Positions 52,836 through 62,318 of a stretch of 64,000 nucleotides of DNA are shown here, in pieces (the first letter of the stretch is position 1; the number at the start of each line of letters is the position of its first letter). The notes beneath the pieces were generated by a model that worked only from the letters and a program-made list of their open reading frames with translations, was not told the origin of the DNA and ran no database searches. Position numbers and translations under genes: made by a program. The stretch is from Sulfitobacter sp. D7 (GTDB lineage: Bacteria; Pseudomonadota; Alphaproteobacteria; Rhodobacterales; Rhodobacteraceae): contig NZ_CP020694.1 in assembly GCF_003611275.1 (NCBI RefSeq), positions 620,001-684,000 on the forward strand. Reading direction: 5' to 3'.

Positions 52836-54640
52836 CCCTGCATTCCACGATTGACCGCGTCACCGACCGTATCATCGCCCGCAGTGAGGCGACCCGGCGC
52901 CCCTACCTCGACCGAATGGAAGCCGCCCGCGCCAAGGGACCGGCCCGCGCGCATCTGTCCTGTAGCGGACAGGCCCATGCCTATGCCGCGTCTGGCGAAG
53001 ACAAGGATCGGCTGGCGACCACCAGCGCAGGCAACCTCGGGATCGTGACCACCTACAACGACATGCTCTCGGCGCATCAGCCGTTTGAGCGTTACCCTGA
53101 TTTGATCCGCGACGCGGTACGTTCCGCAGGCGGCACCGCGCAGGTAGCGGGCGGTGTGCCTGCGATGTGCGACGGGGTGACCCAAGGCGAGGCGGGGATG
53201 GAACTGTCGCTGTTTTCGCGCGATGTGATTGCCCTGGCGGCGTCGGTGGCACTCAGCCACAACACCTTTGACGCGGCGGTTTTCCTTGGGGTCTGCGACA
53301 AGATCGTGCCGGGGCTGGTGATCGCGGCGCAGGCGTTCGGGCATCTGCCAGCCGTCTTCCTGCCCGCCGGGCCGATGGAAAGCGGGCTGTCGAATGACGA
53401 AAAGGCCAAGGTGCGCCAGCAGTTTGCCGCGGGCGAAGTCGGGCGCGATGCGCTGATGGCCGCCGAGATGGCCGCCTATCACGGGCCGGGCACCTGCACC
53501 TTTTACGGCACCGCCAACACCAACCAGATGTTGATGGAGTTCATGGGTCTGCACCTGCCGGGCGCAAGCTTTGTGCCACCGAACGGATTGCTGCGCGATG
53601 CGCTGACCCAAGAGGGCGCGAAACGGGCGCTGGCGCTGAGCGCTCTGGGCAATGACTACACGCCCGTGGCTTCGGTTCTGGACGAGAAGGCATTTGTAAA
53701 CGGGATTGTCGGGCTCAACGCCACGGGCGGGTCGACCAATCTGCTGATCCACCTCATCGCCATGGCGCGGGCCGGGGGGATCATTTTGGATTGGGAGGAT
53801 TTCTCGGACATCTCCGACATCACGCCGCTGCTGGCGCGGGTCTATCCCAACGGTCTGGCCGATGTGAACCATTTCCACGCGGCGGGGGGGCTTGGCTATA
53901 TGATCGGTGAATTGCTGAAATCCGGTCATCTGCACCCCGACACCCATACCGTCGCCGGGCAGGGGTTGGAGCATTACACCTCCGAGCCAAAGCTAAAGGC
54001 CGATGGCCTGGTTTGGGAGAAGGGCGCGGGCGAAAGCCTGAACGAGAAGATCCTTCGCCCCGCCAGCGATCCTTTCCAGCCCACTGGCGGGTTGCGGCGC
54101 ATGGCCGGATCGCTTGGCACCGCTTGCATGAAAGTCTCTGCCGTGGCGCCCGAACACCACATCATCGAAGCCCCGGCGCGGGTCTTTGCGGATCAGAATG
54201 AGGTGAAGGCAGCGTTTAAAGCGGGCGAGCTGACCGACGACGTGATCGTTGTCGTCCGTTTCCAAGGGCCAAAGGCCAACGGTATGCCCGAGTTGCACAG
54301 CCTGACGCCGCTTCTGTCGATTCTTCAGGGGCGCGGTCAGAAGGTCGCGCTGGTCACCGATGGCCGCATGTCGGGCGCGTCGGGCAAGGTGCCCGCAGCG
54401 ATCCACGTCAGCCCCGAGGCGGTCGACGGCGGCCCCATCGCGCGGGTGCAGAATGGTGATATGCTGCGGGTTGACGCAGTTGCAGGGACGCTTGACGTGC
54501 TGGCCGAAGGGTTCGATGACCGTCCCAATGTCACCGCTGATCTTTCTGCTTACCATGCCGGGACGGGGCGCGAGTTGTTCGCTATGTTCCGCGACACAGT
54601 CGGTTCTGCTACCACCGGCGCAACCATTTTTGGAGGCTGA
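52832..54640 (+). CDS. edd: 6-phosphogluconate dehydratase
   Basis: A 602-residue iron-sulfur dehydratase that turns 6-phosphogluconate into KDPG, the committed step of the Entner-Doudoroff pathway. The IlvD/Edd features are in place: [40 protein letters not shown] with its cluster cysteine, and [13 protein letters not shown]. The C-terminal [20 protein letters not shown] is characteristic. Length is normal for Edd. The ATG overlaps the zwf stop (ATGA), implying coupled translation. Confidence 0.97.
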   Translation: MTLHSTIDRVTDRIIARSEATRRPYLDRMEAARAKGPARAHLSCSGQAHAYAASGEDKDRLATTSAGNLGIVTTYNDMLSAHQPFERYPDLIRDAVRSAGGTAQVAGGVPAMCDGVTQGEAGMELSLFSRDVIALAASVALSHNTFDAAVFLGVCDKIVPGLVIAAQAFGHLPAVFLPAGPMESGLSNDEKAKVRQQFAAGEVGRDALMAAEMAAYHGPGTCTFYGTANTNQMLMEFMGLHLPGASFVPPNGLLRDALTQEGAKRALALSALGNDYTPVASVLDEKAFVNGIVGLNATGGSTNLLIHLIAMARAGGIILDWEDFSDISDITPLLARVYPNGLADVNHFHAAGGLGYMIGELLKSGHLHPDTHTVAGQGLEHYTSEPKLKADGLVWEKGAGESLNEKILRPASDPFQPTGGLRRMAGSLGTACMKVSAVAPEHHIIEAPARVFADQNEVKAAFKAGELTDDVIVVVRFQGPKANGMPELHSLTPLLSILQGRGQKVALVTDGRMSGASGKVPAAIHVSPEAVDGGPIARVQNGDMLRVDAVAGTLDVLAEGFDDRPNVTADLSAYHAGTGRELFAMFRDTVGSATTGATIFGG

Positions 54641-54643
54641 TCC

Positions 54644-55297
54644 ATGACCCTTACTGCAAAAGACGCCAGCCGTCGCACCCGCGAAATCTGTGCGCTTGCC
54701 CTGATCGTGCCTGTGCTGGTGATCGAAGATGTCGCCGACGCCCGGCCCTTGGCCGAAGCACTGATCGCTGGAGGGCTGCCTGCGTTGGAAGTGACCCTGC
54801 GCACGCCTGCCGCACTCGACGCGATTGCGGCCATGGCCGAAGTCACGGGCGGCCATGTGGGGGCGGGAACGCTGATCACCCCCGAAGACGTGCGCGCGGC
54901 GAAACGGGCGGGGGCGACCTTTGGCGTCTCACCGGGTGCCACAGATGCGCTGATCGCCGCCTGCGAGGAAGAAGACCTGCCACTGCTGGCCGGTGCCGCC
55001 ACGGCGAGCGAGGCGATGCGGCTGTTGGAACGTGGCTATGACATGCTGAAATTCTTCCCCGCCGAAGCCTCTGGCGGGGCGCCTGCGGTCAAAGCCATCG
55101 GCGCACCGCTGCCGCAGATCACCTTCTGCCCGACTGGCGGCGTCAGCCCGGGCAATGTGGAAAGCTACCTGAGCCTGCCCAATGTGCTTTGCGCGGGCGG
55201 CAGTTGGGTGGCCCCGAAGAAACTGATCGACGCGCAGGATTGGGCAGGGATCGAAGCGCTGGCACGTGCAGCAGCGCAATCAGGAAAGGCGGGCTAA
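54644..55297 (+). CDS. eda: KDPG aldolase (2-dehydro-3-deoxy-phosphogluconate aldolase)
   Basis: A 217-residue class I aldolase that splits KDPG into pyruvate and glyceraldehyde 3-phosphate. The catalytic glutamate is in PALEVTLRTPAAL (near residue 47), and the Schiff-base lysine is in MLKFFPAEASGG (near 137). The phosphate-binding GGVSPGN block follows. It starts three bases after edd. Together zwf-edd-eda cover the Entner-Doudoroff route from glucose 6-phosphate except for the lactonase. It closes the operon before the lacI gene. Confidence 0.97.
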   Translation: MTLTAKDASRRTREICALALIVPVLVIEDVADARPLAEALIAGGLPALEVTLRTPAALDAIAAMAEVTGGHVGAGTLITPEDVRAAKRAGATFGVSPGATDALIAACEEEDLPLLAGAATASEAMRLLERGYDMLKFFPAEASGGAPAVKAIGAPLPQITFCPTGGVSPGNVESYLSLPNVLCAGGSWVAPKKLIDAQDWAGIEALARAAAQSGKAG

Positions 55298-55401
55298 TCC
55301 CCTAAAGACTGGTGGCAGTTTGGCTTTGGCGACGGCCATGGAAAGCCTGCCGTCAACAGACCCTTGCTGGCTGGCCGAACTTATCTCTATATTGACTTTA
55401 G

Positions 55402-55415
55402 TTTACGCGCGCAGC
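55402..55415. promoter_or_regulatory. candidate LacI autoregulatory site
   Basis: TTTACGCGCGCAGC overlaps the region just downstream of a TTGACT (55392-55397) -35-like element before the lacI gene. It shares the ten-base core TTTACGCGCG with the palindrome at 56502-56515, ahead of the polyol operon. Confidence 0.5.
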
Positions 55416-55437
55416 GTTTCGTCAAGGGAGGGTTAAA

Positions 55438-56469
55438 ATGGGCCAGCAAAAGATCCGCAATATGGAGGAATTTGCCGCAATAAGTGGCATTTCCCGGCCC
55501 ACGCTGTCGAAATACTTTAACGATCCCGACAGCGTGCGCCGTTCTACCCGAGAGCGGATCGAGACGGCGCTGAGCCAGCATGATTATCGCCCCAACGTCT
55601 ATGCCGTGAACCAGAACCGCCGCAAAACCCGCAACATCGGCGTTGTCGTGCCCAACCTCTCCGACCCGTTCTTTTCCGAGATTGGCCGCGAGGTGGAACT
55701 GGCCTGTCTGGCGGCAGGGTATAGTCCGATCTTGCTCAGCTCGCACGGCAACCCGGCGCAAGAGCGGGCCAATCTCGACTCGCTTAGGGCGCTGAAACCT
55801 GCGGGCGTGCTTTTGGCGCCCTTCGGCAAAGCCTCGGACCGGGAGGCGATCGCGCGCTTTTGCCGGGATGTGCCCGTCGTGACCTTTGACGCCAATGTCG
55901 AAGGGGTCTGTGAGGCTTTCGTGGGTACCGACAATTTTCAAAGCGTGGAGTTGATTGTCGAATATCTGTGCCGCAGCGGAGAGCCGCCCTGCTTTTTCGA
56001 AATGAAGACACCCAGCAACCCGAACGCCAACAAGCGCCGCCTAGCCTATCTTGAGGCGATGGAGCGGCATGGCTTTGCCCCGCATATCCATCAGGTGCCG
56101 GGCGAGGGGTGGAACTTTGAAGAGATCGGCGCGACCGAGGGCGGGCGGCTGATTTCGGCAGGGGCGTTTGAGACCGATACGGTGCTCTGTTCGAATGACC
56201 GTCTGGCCATCGGGATGCTGTCAGCGGCCTATGAATTGGGGCTGCGGGTGGGCCATGGCAAGGACTGCGCCATGCGGATCGCGGGGCAGGATGACCACCC
56301 GTTCTCGCGCTACACCTGTCCGCCGCTGACCACCATCGCGCAGGATTATGGCGCCATCGCGAATCGTGCGGCCAGCACCCTGTTCCGCATTATCGAAAGC
56401 GAAACGCGGCTGGCTGAGCGCGAAGAGACGTTATTTGAGGGCAAACTTGTGATGCGGGCCTCTGCGTAA
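55438..56469 (+). CDS. LacI-family regulator of the polyol operon
   Basis: A 343-residue regulator. The N-terminal helix-turn-helix reads MEEFAAISGISRPTLSKYFN with the hinge helix near residues 48-58 (HDYRPNVYAVNQNRR); it differs from the usual V-S-x-x-T-V-S-R-V but the fold pattern fits. The C-terminal periplasmic-binding-like domain starts NIGVVVPNLSDPFFSEIGRE. GGGAGGG lies six to seven bases ahead of the ATG. The next genes form a polyol importer and mannitol dehydrogenase, so the ligand is likely mannitol, sorbitol or fructose. Matching sites lie upstream of itself and of that operon. Confidence 0.92.
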   Translation: MGQQKIRNMEEFAAISGISRPTLSKYFNDPDSVRRSTRERIETALSQHDYRPNVYAVNQNRRKTRNIGVVVPNLSDPFFSEIGREVELACLAAGYSPILLSSHGNPAQERANLDSLRALKPAGVLLAPFGKASDREAIARFCRDVPVVTFDANVEGVCEAFVGTDNFQSVELIVEYLCRSGEPPCFFEMKTPSNPNANKRRLAYLEAMERHGFAPHIHQVPGEGWNFEEIGATEGGRLISAGAFETDTVLCSNDRLAIGMLSAAYELGLRVGHGKDCAMRIAGQDDHPFSRYTCPPLTTIAQDYGAIANRAASTLFRIIESETRLAEREETLFEGKLVMRASA

Positions 56470-56501
56470 CCCCTTGAGTTCGCAAGTTGCCTGAAAAATA
56501 A

Positions 56502-56515
56502 TTAACGCGCGTAAA
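56502..56515. promoter_or_regulatory. candidate LacI operator of the polyol operon
   Basis: TTAACGCGCGTAAA is a palindrome around ACGCGCGT with one mismatched flank pair. It lies eight bases upstream of a TTGACG (56523-56528) that can pair with TAGTCT (56547-56552) as promoter elements (18-base spacer). The same core precedes the lacI gene. Confidence 0.6.
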
Positions 56516-56584
56516 ATTTAAGTTGACGGCGCGTTATGTGGATCGCTAGTCTTGCTTCATCATCTATAGAGGGAGGAACTATCG

Positions 56585-57889
56585 ATGTTCTCGAATAAAT
56601 CATTGCAAGCCGCGACAGCCATGTCCCTGATCATGGGCGGCGGCGCTTTTGCTGAGACGATCACCATCGCCACCGTGAACAACGGCGACATGATCCGCAT
56701 GCAAGGCTACACCGACAAATTTACCGAAGAGACCGGCCACGAAGTGGAGTGGGTCACGTTGGAAGAAAACGTGCTGCGCCAGCGCGTCACCACCGACATC
56801 TCGACCAAGGGCGGCTCTTTCGACATCATGACCATCGGCATGTATGAAACGCCGATCTGGGGTGCGAACGGCTGGCTGGTGCCGCTGGACAATCTCAGCG
56901 AAGACTATGACGCAGACGATATCCTGCCCGCCATGGCCGGTGGTTTGAGCCACGAAGGCACGCTTTACGCGGCACCTTTCTATGGCGAAAGCTCCATGAT
57001 CATGTACCGCACGGATCTGATGGAAAAAGCCGGCATGGAAATGCCGAAAGACCCGACTTGGGAGTTCATCCGCGAAGCCGCGGCTGCCATGACCGACCGT
57101 GAAAACGACATCAACGGCATCTGCCTGCGCGGCAAAGCCGGTTGGGGCGAGGGCGGCGCGCTGATCACGGCGATGTCCAACTCCTTCGGCGCACGCTGGT
57201 TCGACGAAGACTGGAACGCCCAGTTCGACACTGAAGCTTGGGCCAACACGATCAACTTCTACAAAGACCTGATGGATGAGAGCGGCCCAGCGGGCTATGC
57301 CTCCAACGGCTTCAACGAGAACCTCTCGCTGTTCCAGCAGGGCAAATGCGGCATGTGGATCGACGCCACCGTGGCGGCGTCCTTCGTGACCAATGCCGAT
57401 GATTCCACCGTGGCCGACAAGGTTGGTTTTGCGCTGGCACCGGACACAGGCCTTGGCAAACGCTCCAACTGGCTCTGGGCATGGGCGCTGGCGATCCCGG
57501 CGGGCACTCAGAAAGAAGATGCCGCGAAAGAGTTCATCGAATGGGCCACCTCGAAAGACTACATCGAGCTGGTTGCCGAGAACGAAGGTTGGGCCAACGT
57601 TCCTCCCGGCGCGCGCAAGTCGCTCTATGAGAACCCCGAGTATCAGAAAGTGCCCTTCGCACAGATGACACTGGACTCGATCCTGTCAGCTGATCCTGAG
57701 AACTCCACCGTCGATCCGACGCCTTATGTCGGTGTTCAGTTCGCCGCGATCCCAGAGTTTGCAGGCATCGCGACCGACGTGAGCCAAGAGTTCTCTGCCG
57801 CCTATGCCGGTCAACAGACCGTCGAAGAGGCACTTGAGAAGGCACAGGACCTGACCAACGACGCAATGGAAGCTGCCGGCTACCGCTAA
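56585..57889 (+). CDS. smoE: polyol ABC importer binding protein (SmoE-like)
   Basis: A 434-residue periplasmic binding protein for mannitol or sorbitol. Signal peptide residues 1-23 end GAFAE. The mature start TITIATVNNGDMIRMQGYTD, together with GGSFDIMTIGMYETPIWGAN, is typical of SmoE of the Rhodobacter polyol system. GGGAGGAAC leads to the ATG with good spacing. The operon promoter and LacI site are directly upstream. A strong hairpin follows its stop, inside the operon, which would favour excess of this receptor over the permeases. Confidence 0.92.
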   Translation: MFSNKSLQAATAMSLIMGGGAFAETITIATVNNGDMIRMQGYTDKFTEETGHEVEWVTLEENVLRQRVTTDISTKGGSFDIMTIGMYETPIWGANGWLVPLDNLSEDYDADDILPAMAGGLSHEGTLYAAPFYGESSMIMYRTDLMEKAGMEMPKDPTWEFIREAAAAMTDRENDINGICLRGKAGWGEGGALITAMSNSFGARWFDEDWNAQFDTEAWANTINFYKDLMDESGPAGYASNGFNENLSLFQQGKCGMWIDATVAASFVTNADDSTVADKVGFALAPDTGLGKRSNWLWAWALAIPAGTQKEDAAKEFIEWATSKDYIELVAENEGWANVPPGARKSLYENPEYQKVPFAQMTLDSILSADPENSTVDPTPYVGVQFAAIPEFAGIATDVSQEFSAAYAGQQTVEEALEKAQDLTNDAMEAAGYR

Positions 57890-57909
57890 GCCGCTGCTTC
57901 TCCGGCACA

Positions 57910-57936
57910 AAGGGCGGCGAACACCGCCGCCCTTTT
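57910..57936 (+). terminator. intra-operon hairpin/terminator after the polyol binding protein
   Basis: A perfect 10-base-pair GC-rich stem (57910-57919 with 57925-57934, AACAC loop) flanked by A residues and a short T-run (TTTT, 57933-57936). It lies 20 bases after the smoE stop and about 70 before the permease gene, so it probably acts as a partial terminator. Confidence 0.82.
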
Positions 57937-58007
57937 CCGCCCCACCACCTGATATGATACCCTTCACCTAAACGCGGCATCCGCCGCCTGCAGAGGAGAT
58001 GTGCCCG

Positions 58008-58874
58008 ATGGCTACCCAACATTCCCGATCAGCGGCACGCCTGATGATGGCCCCTGCGGTGGTCTTGCTCCTTGGATGGATGCTCATCCCGCTGACCATG
58101 ACGCTCTATTTTTCCTTCAAGAAATACCTGCCGATGCGCGGCGGTGATCTGGGCTGGGTGGGGTTTGACAACTACGTGCGTTTCGTCACCTCGAGCGCCT
58201 TCTGGCCCTCGGTGATGACCACGCTGATTATCGTCGGCGGTGTGCTGGCGATCACGGTAGGCTTGGGCATCTTGCTCGCCATCCTGTTGAACCAGCCGAT
58301 GTGGGGGCAGGGCTTTGTCCGCATCCTCGTCATCGCGCCCTTCTTTGTTATGCCCACCGTTTCGGCGCTGGTGTGGAAGAACATGTTCATGGACCCGAAC
58401 TACGGGCTTTTCGCCTACCTTTGGGAATTCTTCGGGGCGACCCCGGTGCAATGGATGAGCCAAGCCTCGCTGACCTCGATCATTATCATCGTGTCATGGC
58501 AGTGGCTGCCCTTTGCGACGCTGATCCTGCTCACCGCGATCCAATCGCTTGACCGCGAGCAGCTTGACGCTGCTGAGATGGACGGCGCCCCCGCCACCAA
58601 ACGTTTCGCCTATATCACCCTGCCGCACCTGGGCCGCGCGATCACCGTGGTGATCTTGATCCAGACGATCTTTCTGCTGTCGATCTTTGCGGAGATTTTC
58701 GTGACCACGGGTGGTGCCTTTGGGACCAAAACACTGACCTATCTCATCTTCCAGCGGGTGCTGGAAAGCCAGAACATCGGCCTCGGATCGGCAGGCGGTG
58801 TCTATGCAATCATTCTCGCCAATATCGTTGCCATCTTCCTGATGCGCATCGTCGGCAAGAACCTGGACGCCTGA
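58008..58874 (+). CDS. smoF: polyol ABC importer permease (SmoF-like)
   Basis: A 288-residue inner-membrane permease with six helices, of the MalF/UgpA type. The coupling loop reads REQLDAAEMDGAPATKRFAY near residue 185, followed by ITLPHLGRAI. GAGGAG lies nine bases ahead of the ATG at 58008; the ATG three codons earlier is too close to it. It is the first of two permeases of the mannitol/sorbitol importer. It ends 12 bases before the SmoG-like gene. Confidence 0.92.
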   Translation: MATQHSRSAARLMMAPAVVLLLGWMLIPLTMTLYFSFKKYLPMRGGDLGWVGFDNYVRFVTSSAFWPSVMTTLIIVGGVLAITVGLGILLAILLNQPMWGQGFVRILVIAPFFVMPTVSALVWKNMFMDPNYGLFAYLWEFFGATPVQWMSQASLTSIIIIVSWQWLPFATLILLTAIQSLDREQLDAAEMDGAPATKRFAYITLPHLGRAITVVILIQTIFLLSIFAEIFVTTGGAFGTKTLTYLIFQRVLESQNIGLGSAGGVYAIILANIVAIFLMRIVGKNLDA

Positions 58875-58886
58875 GGAGGAGACATC

Positions 58887-59717
58887 ATGGCACGCGCAGT
58901 CACCAGACAACGCAAGATCGTCAACACGGCCCTCGCATGGGGTATCGGTTTCCTGATCTTCTTCCCCATCCTTTGGACCATCCTCACCAGCTTCAAGACC
59001 GAAGCACAGGCCATCGCCGATCCGCCGATCTTCCTCGGCTTTGATTGGACGCTGGCCAATTACGAGGCGGTTCTGGAACGCTCGAACTACGGGCGCTTCT
59101 TGTGGAACTCGATTATCATCGCCGGGGGCTCGACCGTTCTTGGCATCTTGATTGCGGTGCCCGCCGCATGGTCGATGGCCTTTGTGCCCGGCAAGCGGAC
59201 CAAAGACATCCTGCTCTGGATGCTCTCGACCAAGATGCTGCCCGCGGTCGGTGTGCTCTACCCGATCTACCTGCTCTGCATCCAGTTCGGTGTGCTCGAC
59301 AGCAAGATCGCTTTGGTCATCATCTTGATGCTCATCAACCTGCCGATCATCGTCTGGATGCTCTACACCTACTTCCGCGAGATCCCTGGCGAGATCTTGG
59401 AAGCGGCACGGATGGATGGGGCAAGCCTGCGTGAAGAGGTGCTTTACGTCCTCACGCCCATGGCGATCCCCGGCATTGCCTCCACGCTGCTCTTGAACTT
59501 CATCCTCGCATGGAACGAAGCCTTCTGGACGCTCAACCTCACCGCGGCCAAAGCGGCACCGCTCACAGCCTTCATCGCGAGCTATTCCAGCCCCGAAGGT
59601 CTTTTCTACGCGAAACTCAGCGCGGCCTCGACCATGGCCATCGCGCCAATCCTCATCCTCGGCTGGTTCAGCCAGAAGCAGCTTGTCAGCGGCCTGACAT
59701 TCGGCGCAGTCAAGTAA
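58887..59717 (+). CDS. smoG: polyol ABC importer permease (SmoG-like)
   Basis: A 276-residue inner-membrane permease with six helices, of the MalG type. The N-terminal helix is preceded by basic residues (TRQRKIVNT) and followed by FPILWTILTSFKTEAQAIAD, typical of the group. The coupling loop is GEILEAARMDGASLREEVLY (near residue 170). GAGGAG lies ahead of the ATG. It pairs with SmoF as the channel, and the ATPase gene begins 15 bases downstream. Confidence 0.93.
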   Translation: MARAVTRQRKIVNTALAWGIGFLIFFPILWTILTSFKTEAQAIADPPIFLGFDWTLANYEAVLERSNYGRFLWNSIIIAGGSTVLGILIAVPAAWSMAFVPGKRTKDILLWMLSTKMLPAVGVLYPIYLLCIQFGVLDSKIALVIILMLINLPIIVWMLYTYFREIPGEILEAARMDGASLREEVLYVLTPMAIPGIASTLLLNFILAWNEAFWTLNLTAAKAAPLTAFIASYSSPEGLFYAKLSAASTMAIAPILILGWFSQKQLVSGLTFGAVK

Positions 59718-59732
59718 GTAAGGGACAGTCAC

Positions 59733-60737
59733 ATGGGACAAATCAAACTCAATCAGGTTTCCAAAAGCTTCGGCGATGTGGAAGTCATTCCGCCCCTTGA
59801 TCTGACCATCGAAGACGGCGAATTCACCGTCTTCGTCGGCCCCTCGGGCTGCGGGAAATCTACACTGCTGCGGCTGATTGCGGGGTTGGAGGATATCACC
59901 TCGGGCCATATCGACATCGACGGCACGGATGCGACCCATGTGCCGCCCGCGAAACGCGGTCTGGCGATGGTGTTCCAATCCTACGCGCTTTACCCGCATA
60001 TGTCGGTGCGCAAGAACATCGCCTTTCCGATGAAGATGGCCGGGCTGCCTGCGGATGAACAAAACCGTCGGATCGAAGCGGCTGCCAAAGCGCTGAACTT
60101 GACTGACTACCTTGACCGTCGTCCGGGCCAACTGTCAGGCGGTCAGCGCCAGCGTGTGGCCATTGGCCGTGCCATTGTGCGGGAGCCTTCGGCGTTCCTT
60201 TTCGATGAGCCGCTGTCGAACCTCGATGCCGCGCTACGGGTGGGGATGCGTCTGGAAATCAGCGAGCTTCACAAGCGGCTGGCCACGACGATGATCTACG
60301 TCACCCACGATCAGGTCGAAGCGATGACCATGGCCGACAAGATCGTCGTCCTGCGCGCGGGCTATATCGAACAGGTCGGCACCCCGCTTGAGCTTTACTA
60401 TAAGCCGCGCAACGAATTCGTCGCGGGTTTCATCGGCTCGCCCAAAATGAACCTCATCAAAGGTGCCGAAGCCGAAGCGCGCGGCGCGCCGACCATCGGC
60501 ATCCGGCCCGAGCATTTTGACGTCTCCACCACCGAGGGCGCTTGGGAAGGCACCATCGGTGTGGCCGAGCATCTGGGCTCTGACACCTTCTTGCACATCC
60601 ACGGTGTCGCGGGCTGTGACCCGATGACCGTGCGTGTGGATGGGGAGTTGTCGGTCAAACATGGCGACCGGATTTTCCTCACCCCGCAGGCGGACAAGCT
60701 GCACCGGTTCGATGCGCAGGGCCTTCGGGTCGAGTGA
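59733..60737 (+). CDS. smoK: polyol ABC importer ATPase (SmoK/MalK-like)
   Basis: A 334-residue ATP-binding protein of the sugar-importer class. Walker A is [16 protein letters not shown] (near residue 37), Q-loop in [12 protein letters not shown], signature [20 protein letters not shown] (near 135) and Walker [12 protein letters not shown]. After residue about 235 comes the MalK-type regulatory OB fold ([20 protein letters not shown]). It powers the mannitol/sorbitol importer. Mannitol dehydrogenase follows after 72 bases. A sorbitol dehydrogenase gene, which in Rhodobacter comes at this point, is absent. Confidence 0.94.
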   Translation: MGQIKLNQVSKSFGDVEVIPPLDLTIEDGEFTVFVGPSGCGKSTLLRLIAGLEDITSGHIDIDGTDATHVPPAKRGLAMVFQSYALYPHMSVRKNIAFPMKMAGLPADEQNRRIEAAAKALNLTDYLDRRPGQLSGGQRQRVAIGRAIVREPSAFLFDEPLSNLDAALRVGMRLEISELHKRLATTMIYVTHDQVEAMTMADKIVVLRAGYIEQVGTPLELYYKPRNEFVAGFIGSPKMNLIKGAEAEARGAPTIGIRPEHFDVSTTEGAWEGTIGVAEHLGSDTFLHIHGVAGCDPMTVRVDGELSVKHGDRIFLTPQADKLHRFDAQGLRVE

Positions 60738-60809
60738 TGCAAGCGACAGGAACGACAGGCCGACCCCCGCACCCTCTCCCCGGTGCGCGGCCCTACAAGG
60801 ATGTGGATC

Positions 60810-62315
60810 ATGGATAAACTGGTAGACCTCTCGAACGCGACGCTGGGCGATCTTGATATCGCGCGGCCCACCTATGACCGCAGCGCCCTGACCCCCGGCA
60901 TCGTGCATATCGGCGTCGGCAATTTTCACCGCGCGCATCAGGCGTGGTATCTGCACCGTTTGATGCAGAACGGCCAAGCGCATGACTGGGCGATCCTCGG
61001 CGCGGGCGTGCGCCCCTATGATGCGGCGATGCGCGAGAAGCTCTTGGCGCAGGACTGTCTGACGACGCTGATCGAACTCGACCCCGCGCAGACCTCGGCC
61101 GAGGTTGTGGGCTCCATGATCGACTACCTCCCGATCGAGGAAGGCAACGGCGCTCTGATCCGCGCCATGGCCGATCCGGCCATTCGCATCGTCGGGCTGA
61201 CGGTCACGGAAAGCGGCTATTACATCGACCCCGTCAGCAAGGGCTTTGACGCGGGCCACGCCGATATCGTCCATGACGCGGCGAACCCTGACACCCCGCG
61301 CACCGGCTTTGGGGCCATCGTCGCGGCCCTGCGGCTGCGCCGCGATGCGGGGCAGGGGCCGTTCACGGGGCTCAGCTGTGACAACCTGCAAGGCAATGGC
61401 GATATCCTGCGCCAAGCGGTCGTTTCGCTGGCGCGGATGTCCGACCCGGCGCTGGCCGATTGGATCGAAGCGAACGGCAGTTTCCCCAACTCTATGGTCG
61501 ATTGCATCGCCCCGGCCACCGGCCCCGCCGAGATCGCGCAGGCGCGAGAGTTTGGCGTGAACGATGCGGCACCCGTCACGCATGAAGCCTTTCGCCAATG
61601 GGTGATCGAAGACGACTTCTGCGCAGGCCGCCCCAACTGGGATCAGGTGGGGGCCACCTTCTCGGACGATGTCCACGCCTATGAAAAGATGAAGATCCGC
61701 ATCCTCAATGCGGGCCATCAGGTTTTGGCGAACGTCGGTGAAGTGCTGGGGATCGAGACGATTTCGGCCACCATGGCGCATCCGGCGATCCGCGCGATGT
61801 TCCACCGCGTACAGGCCGAAGAGATCACCCAGACGGTAGCCCCGGTGCCCGGGATGACGCCGCTGGCATACCTCGATCTGATCGAACAGCGGTTCTCGAA
61901 CCCGCGTATCGTCGACACCACGCGCCGCGTCGCATTTGATGGCTCTGCACGGCACACCGGTTTTGTCCTGCCGATCTTGCGGGATCAACTGGCGGCGGGG
62001 CGCTCAGTCTCTGGCTTGGCCTTGGTCGAAGCTCTCTGGGCGCGGATGTGTGCAGGCACGCGCGAAAACGGCAGCGAGATCGTGGCGAATGATCCGATCT
62101 GGGACGATCTGCAATTCGTGGCGCAGGCCGCGCGGGAACGGCCCGAAGCGTGGCTAGAGCAAGACCGCCTTTACGGTGATCTGGCGCAGGTCGACGCCTT
62201 CCGTGATGCCTTTGTCGCTTGGCTCACGCTGATCTGGGACGAGGGCGCCGTCGCGGCGATGACCGCCTATACGCAGGACGGTCAAAGCAACGGTCGCGCC
62301 AGCAAAGCAGGCTAA
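60810..62315 (+). CDS. mtlK: mannitol 2-dehydrogenase
   Basis: A 501-residue long-chain NAD-dependent polyol dehydrogenase that converts D-mannitol to D-fructose (also D-arabitol or sorbitol in some relatives). The cofactor segment HIGVGNFHRAHQAWYLHRLM begins near residue 33. The catalytic K-x4-N-x2-H set is in KMKIRILNAGHQVLANVGEV near residue 298. I take the ATG at 60810, which has AAGGA about seven bases upstream, over the in-frame ATG at 60801 and GTG at 60783. It ends the polyol operon, three bases from the convergent arsJ stop. Confidence 0.95.
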   Translation: MDKLVDLSNATLGDLDIARPTYDRSALTPGIVHIGVGNFHRAHQAWYLHRLMQNGQAHDWAILGAGVRPYDAAMREKLLAQDCLTTLIELDPAQTSAEVVGSMIDYLPIEEGNGALIRAMADPAIRIVGLTVTESGYYIDPVSKGFDAGHADIVHDAANPDTPRTGFGAIVAALRLRRDAGQGPFTGLSCDNLQGNGDILRQAVVSLARMSDPALADWIEANGSFPNSMVDCIAPATGPAEIAQAREFGVNDAAPVTHEAFRQWVIEDDFCAGRPNWDQVGATFSDDVHAYEKMKIRILNAGHQVLANVGEVLGIETISATMAHPAIRAMFHRVQAEEITQTVAPVPGMTPLAYLDLIEQRFSNPRIVDTTRRVAFDGSARHTGFVLPILRDQLAAGRSVSGLALVEALWARMCAGTRENGSEIVANDPIWDDLQFVAQAARERPEAWLEQDRLYGDLAQVDAFRDAFVAWLTLIWDEGAVAAMTAYTQDGQSNGRASKAG

Positions 62316-62318
62316 CGG

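Noticed and set aside
55331..55354. GACGGC/GCCGTC stem after eda as a terminator
   Set aside because: Six-base stem with a 12-base loop and no T-run; too weak to call.
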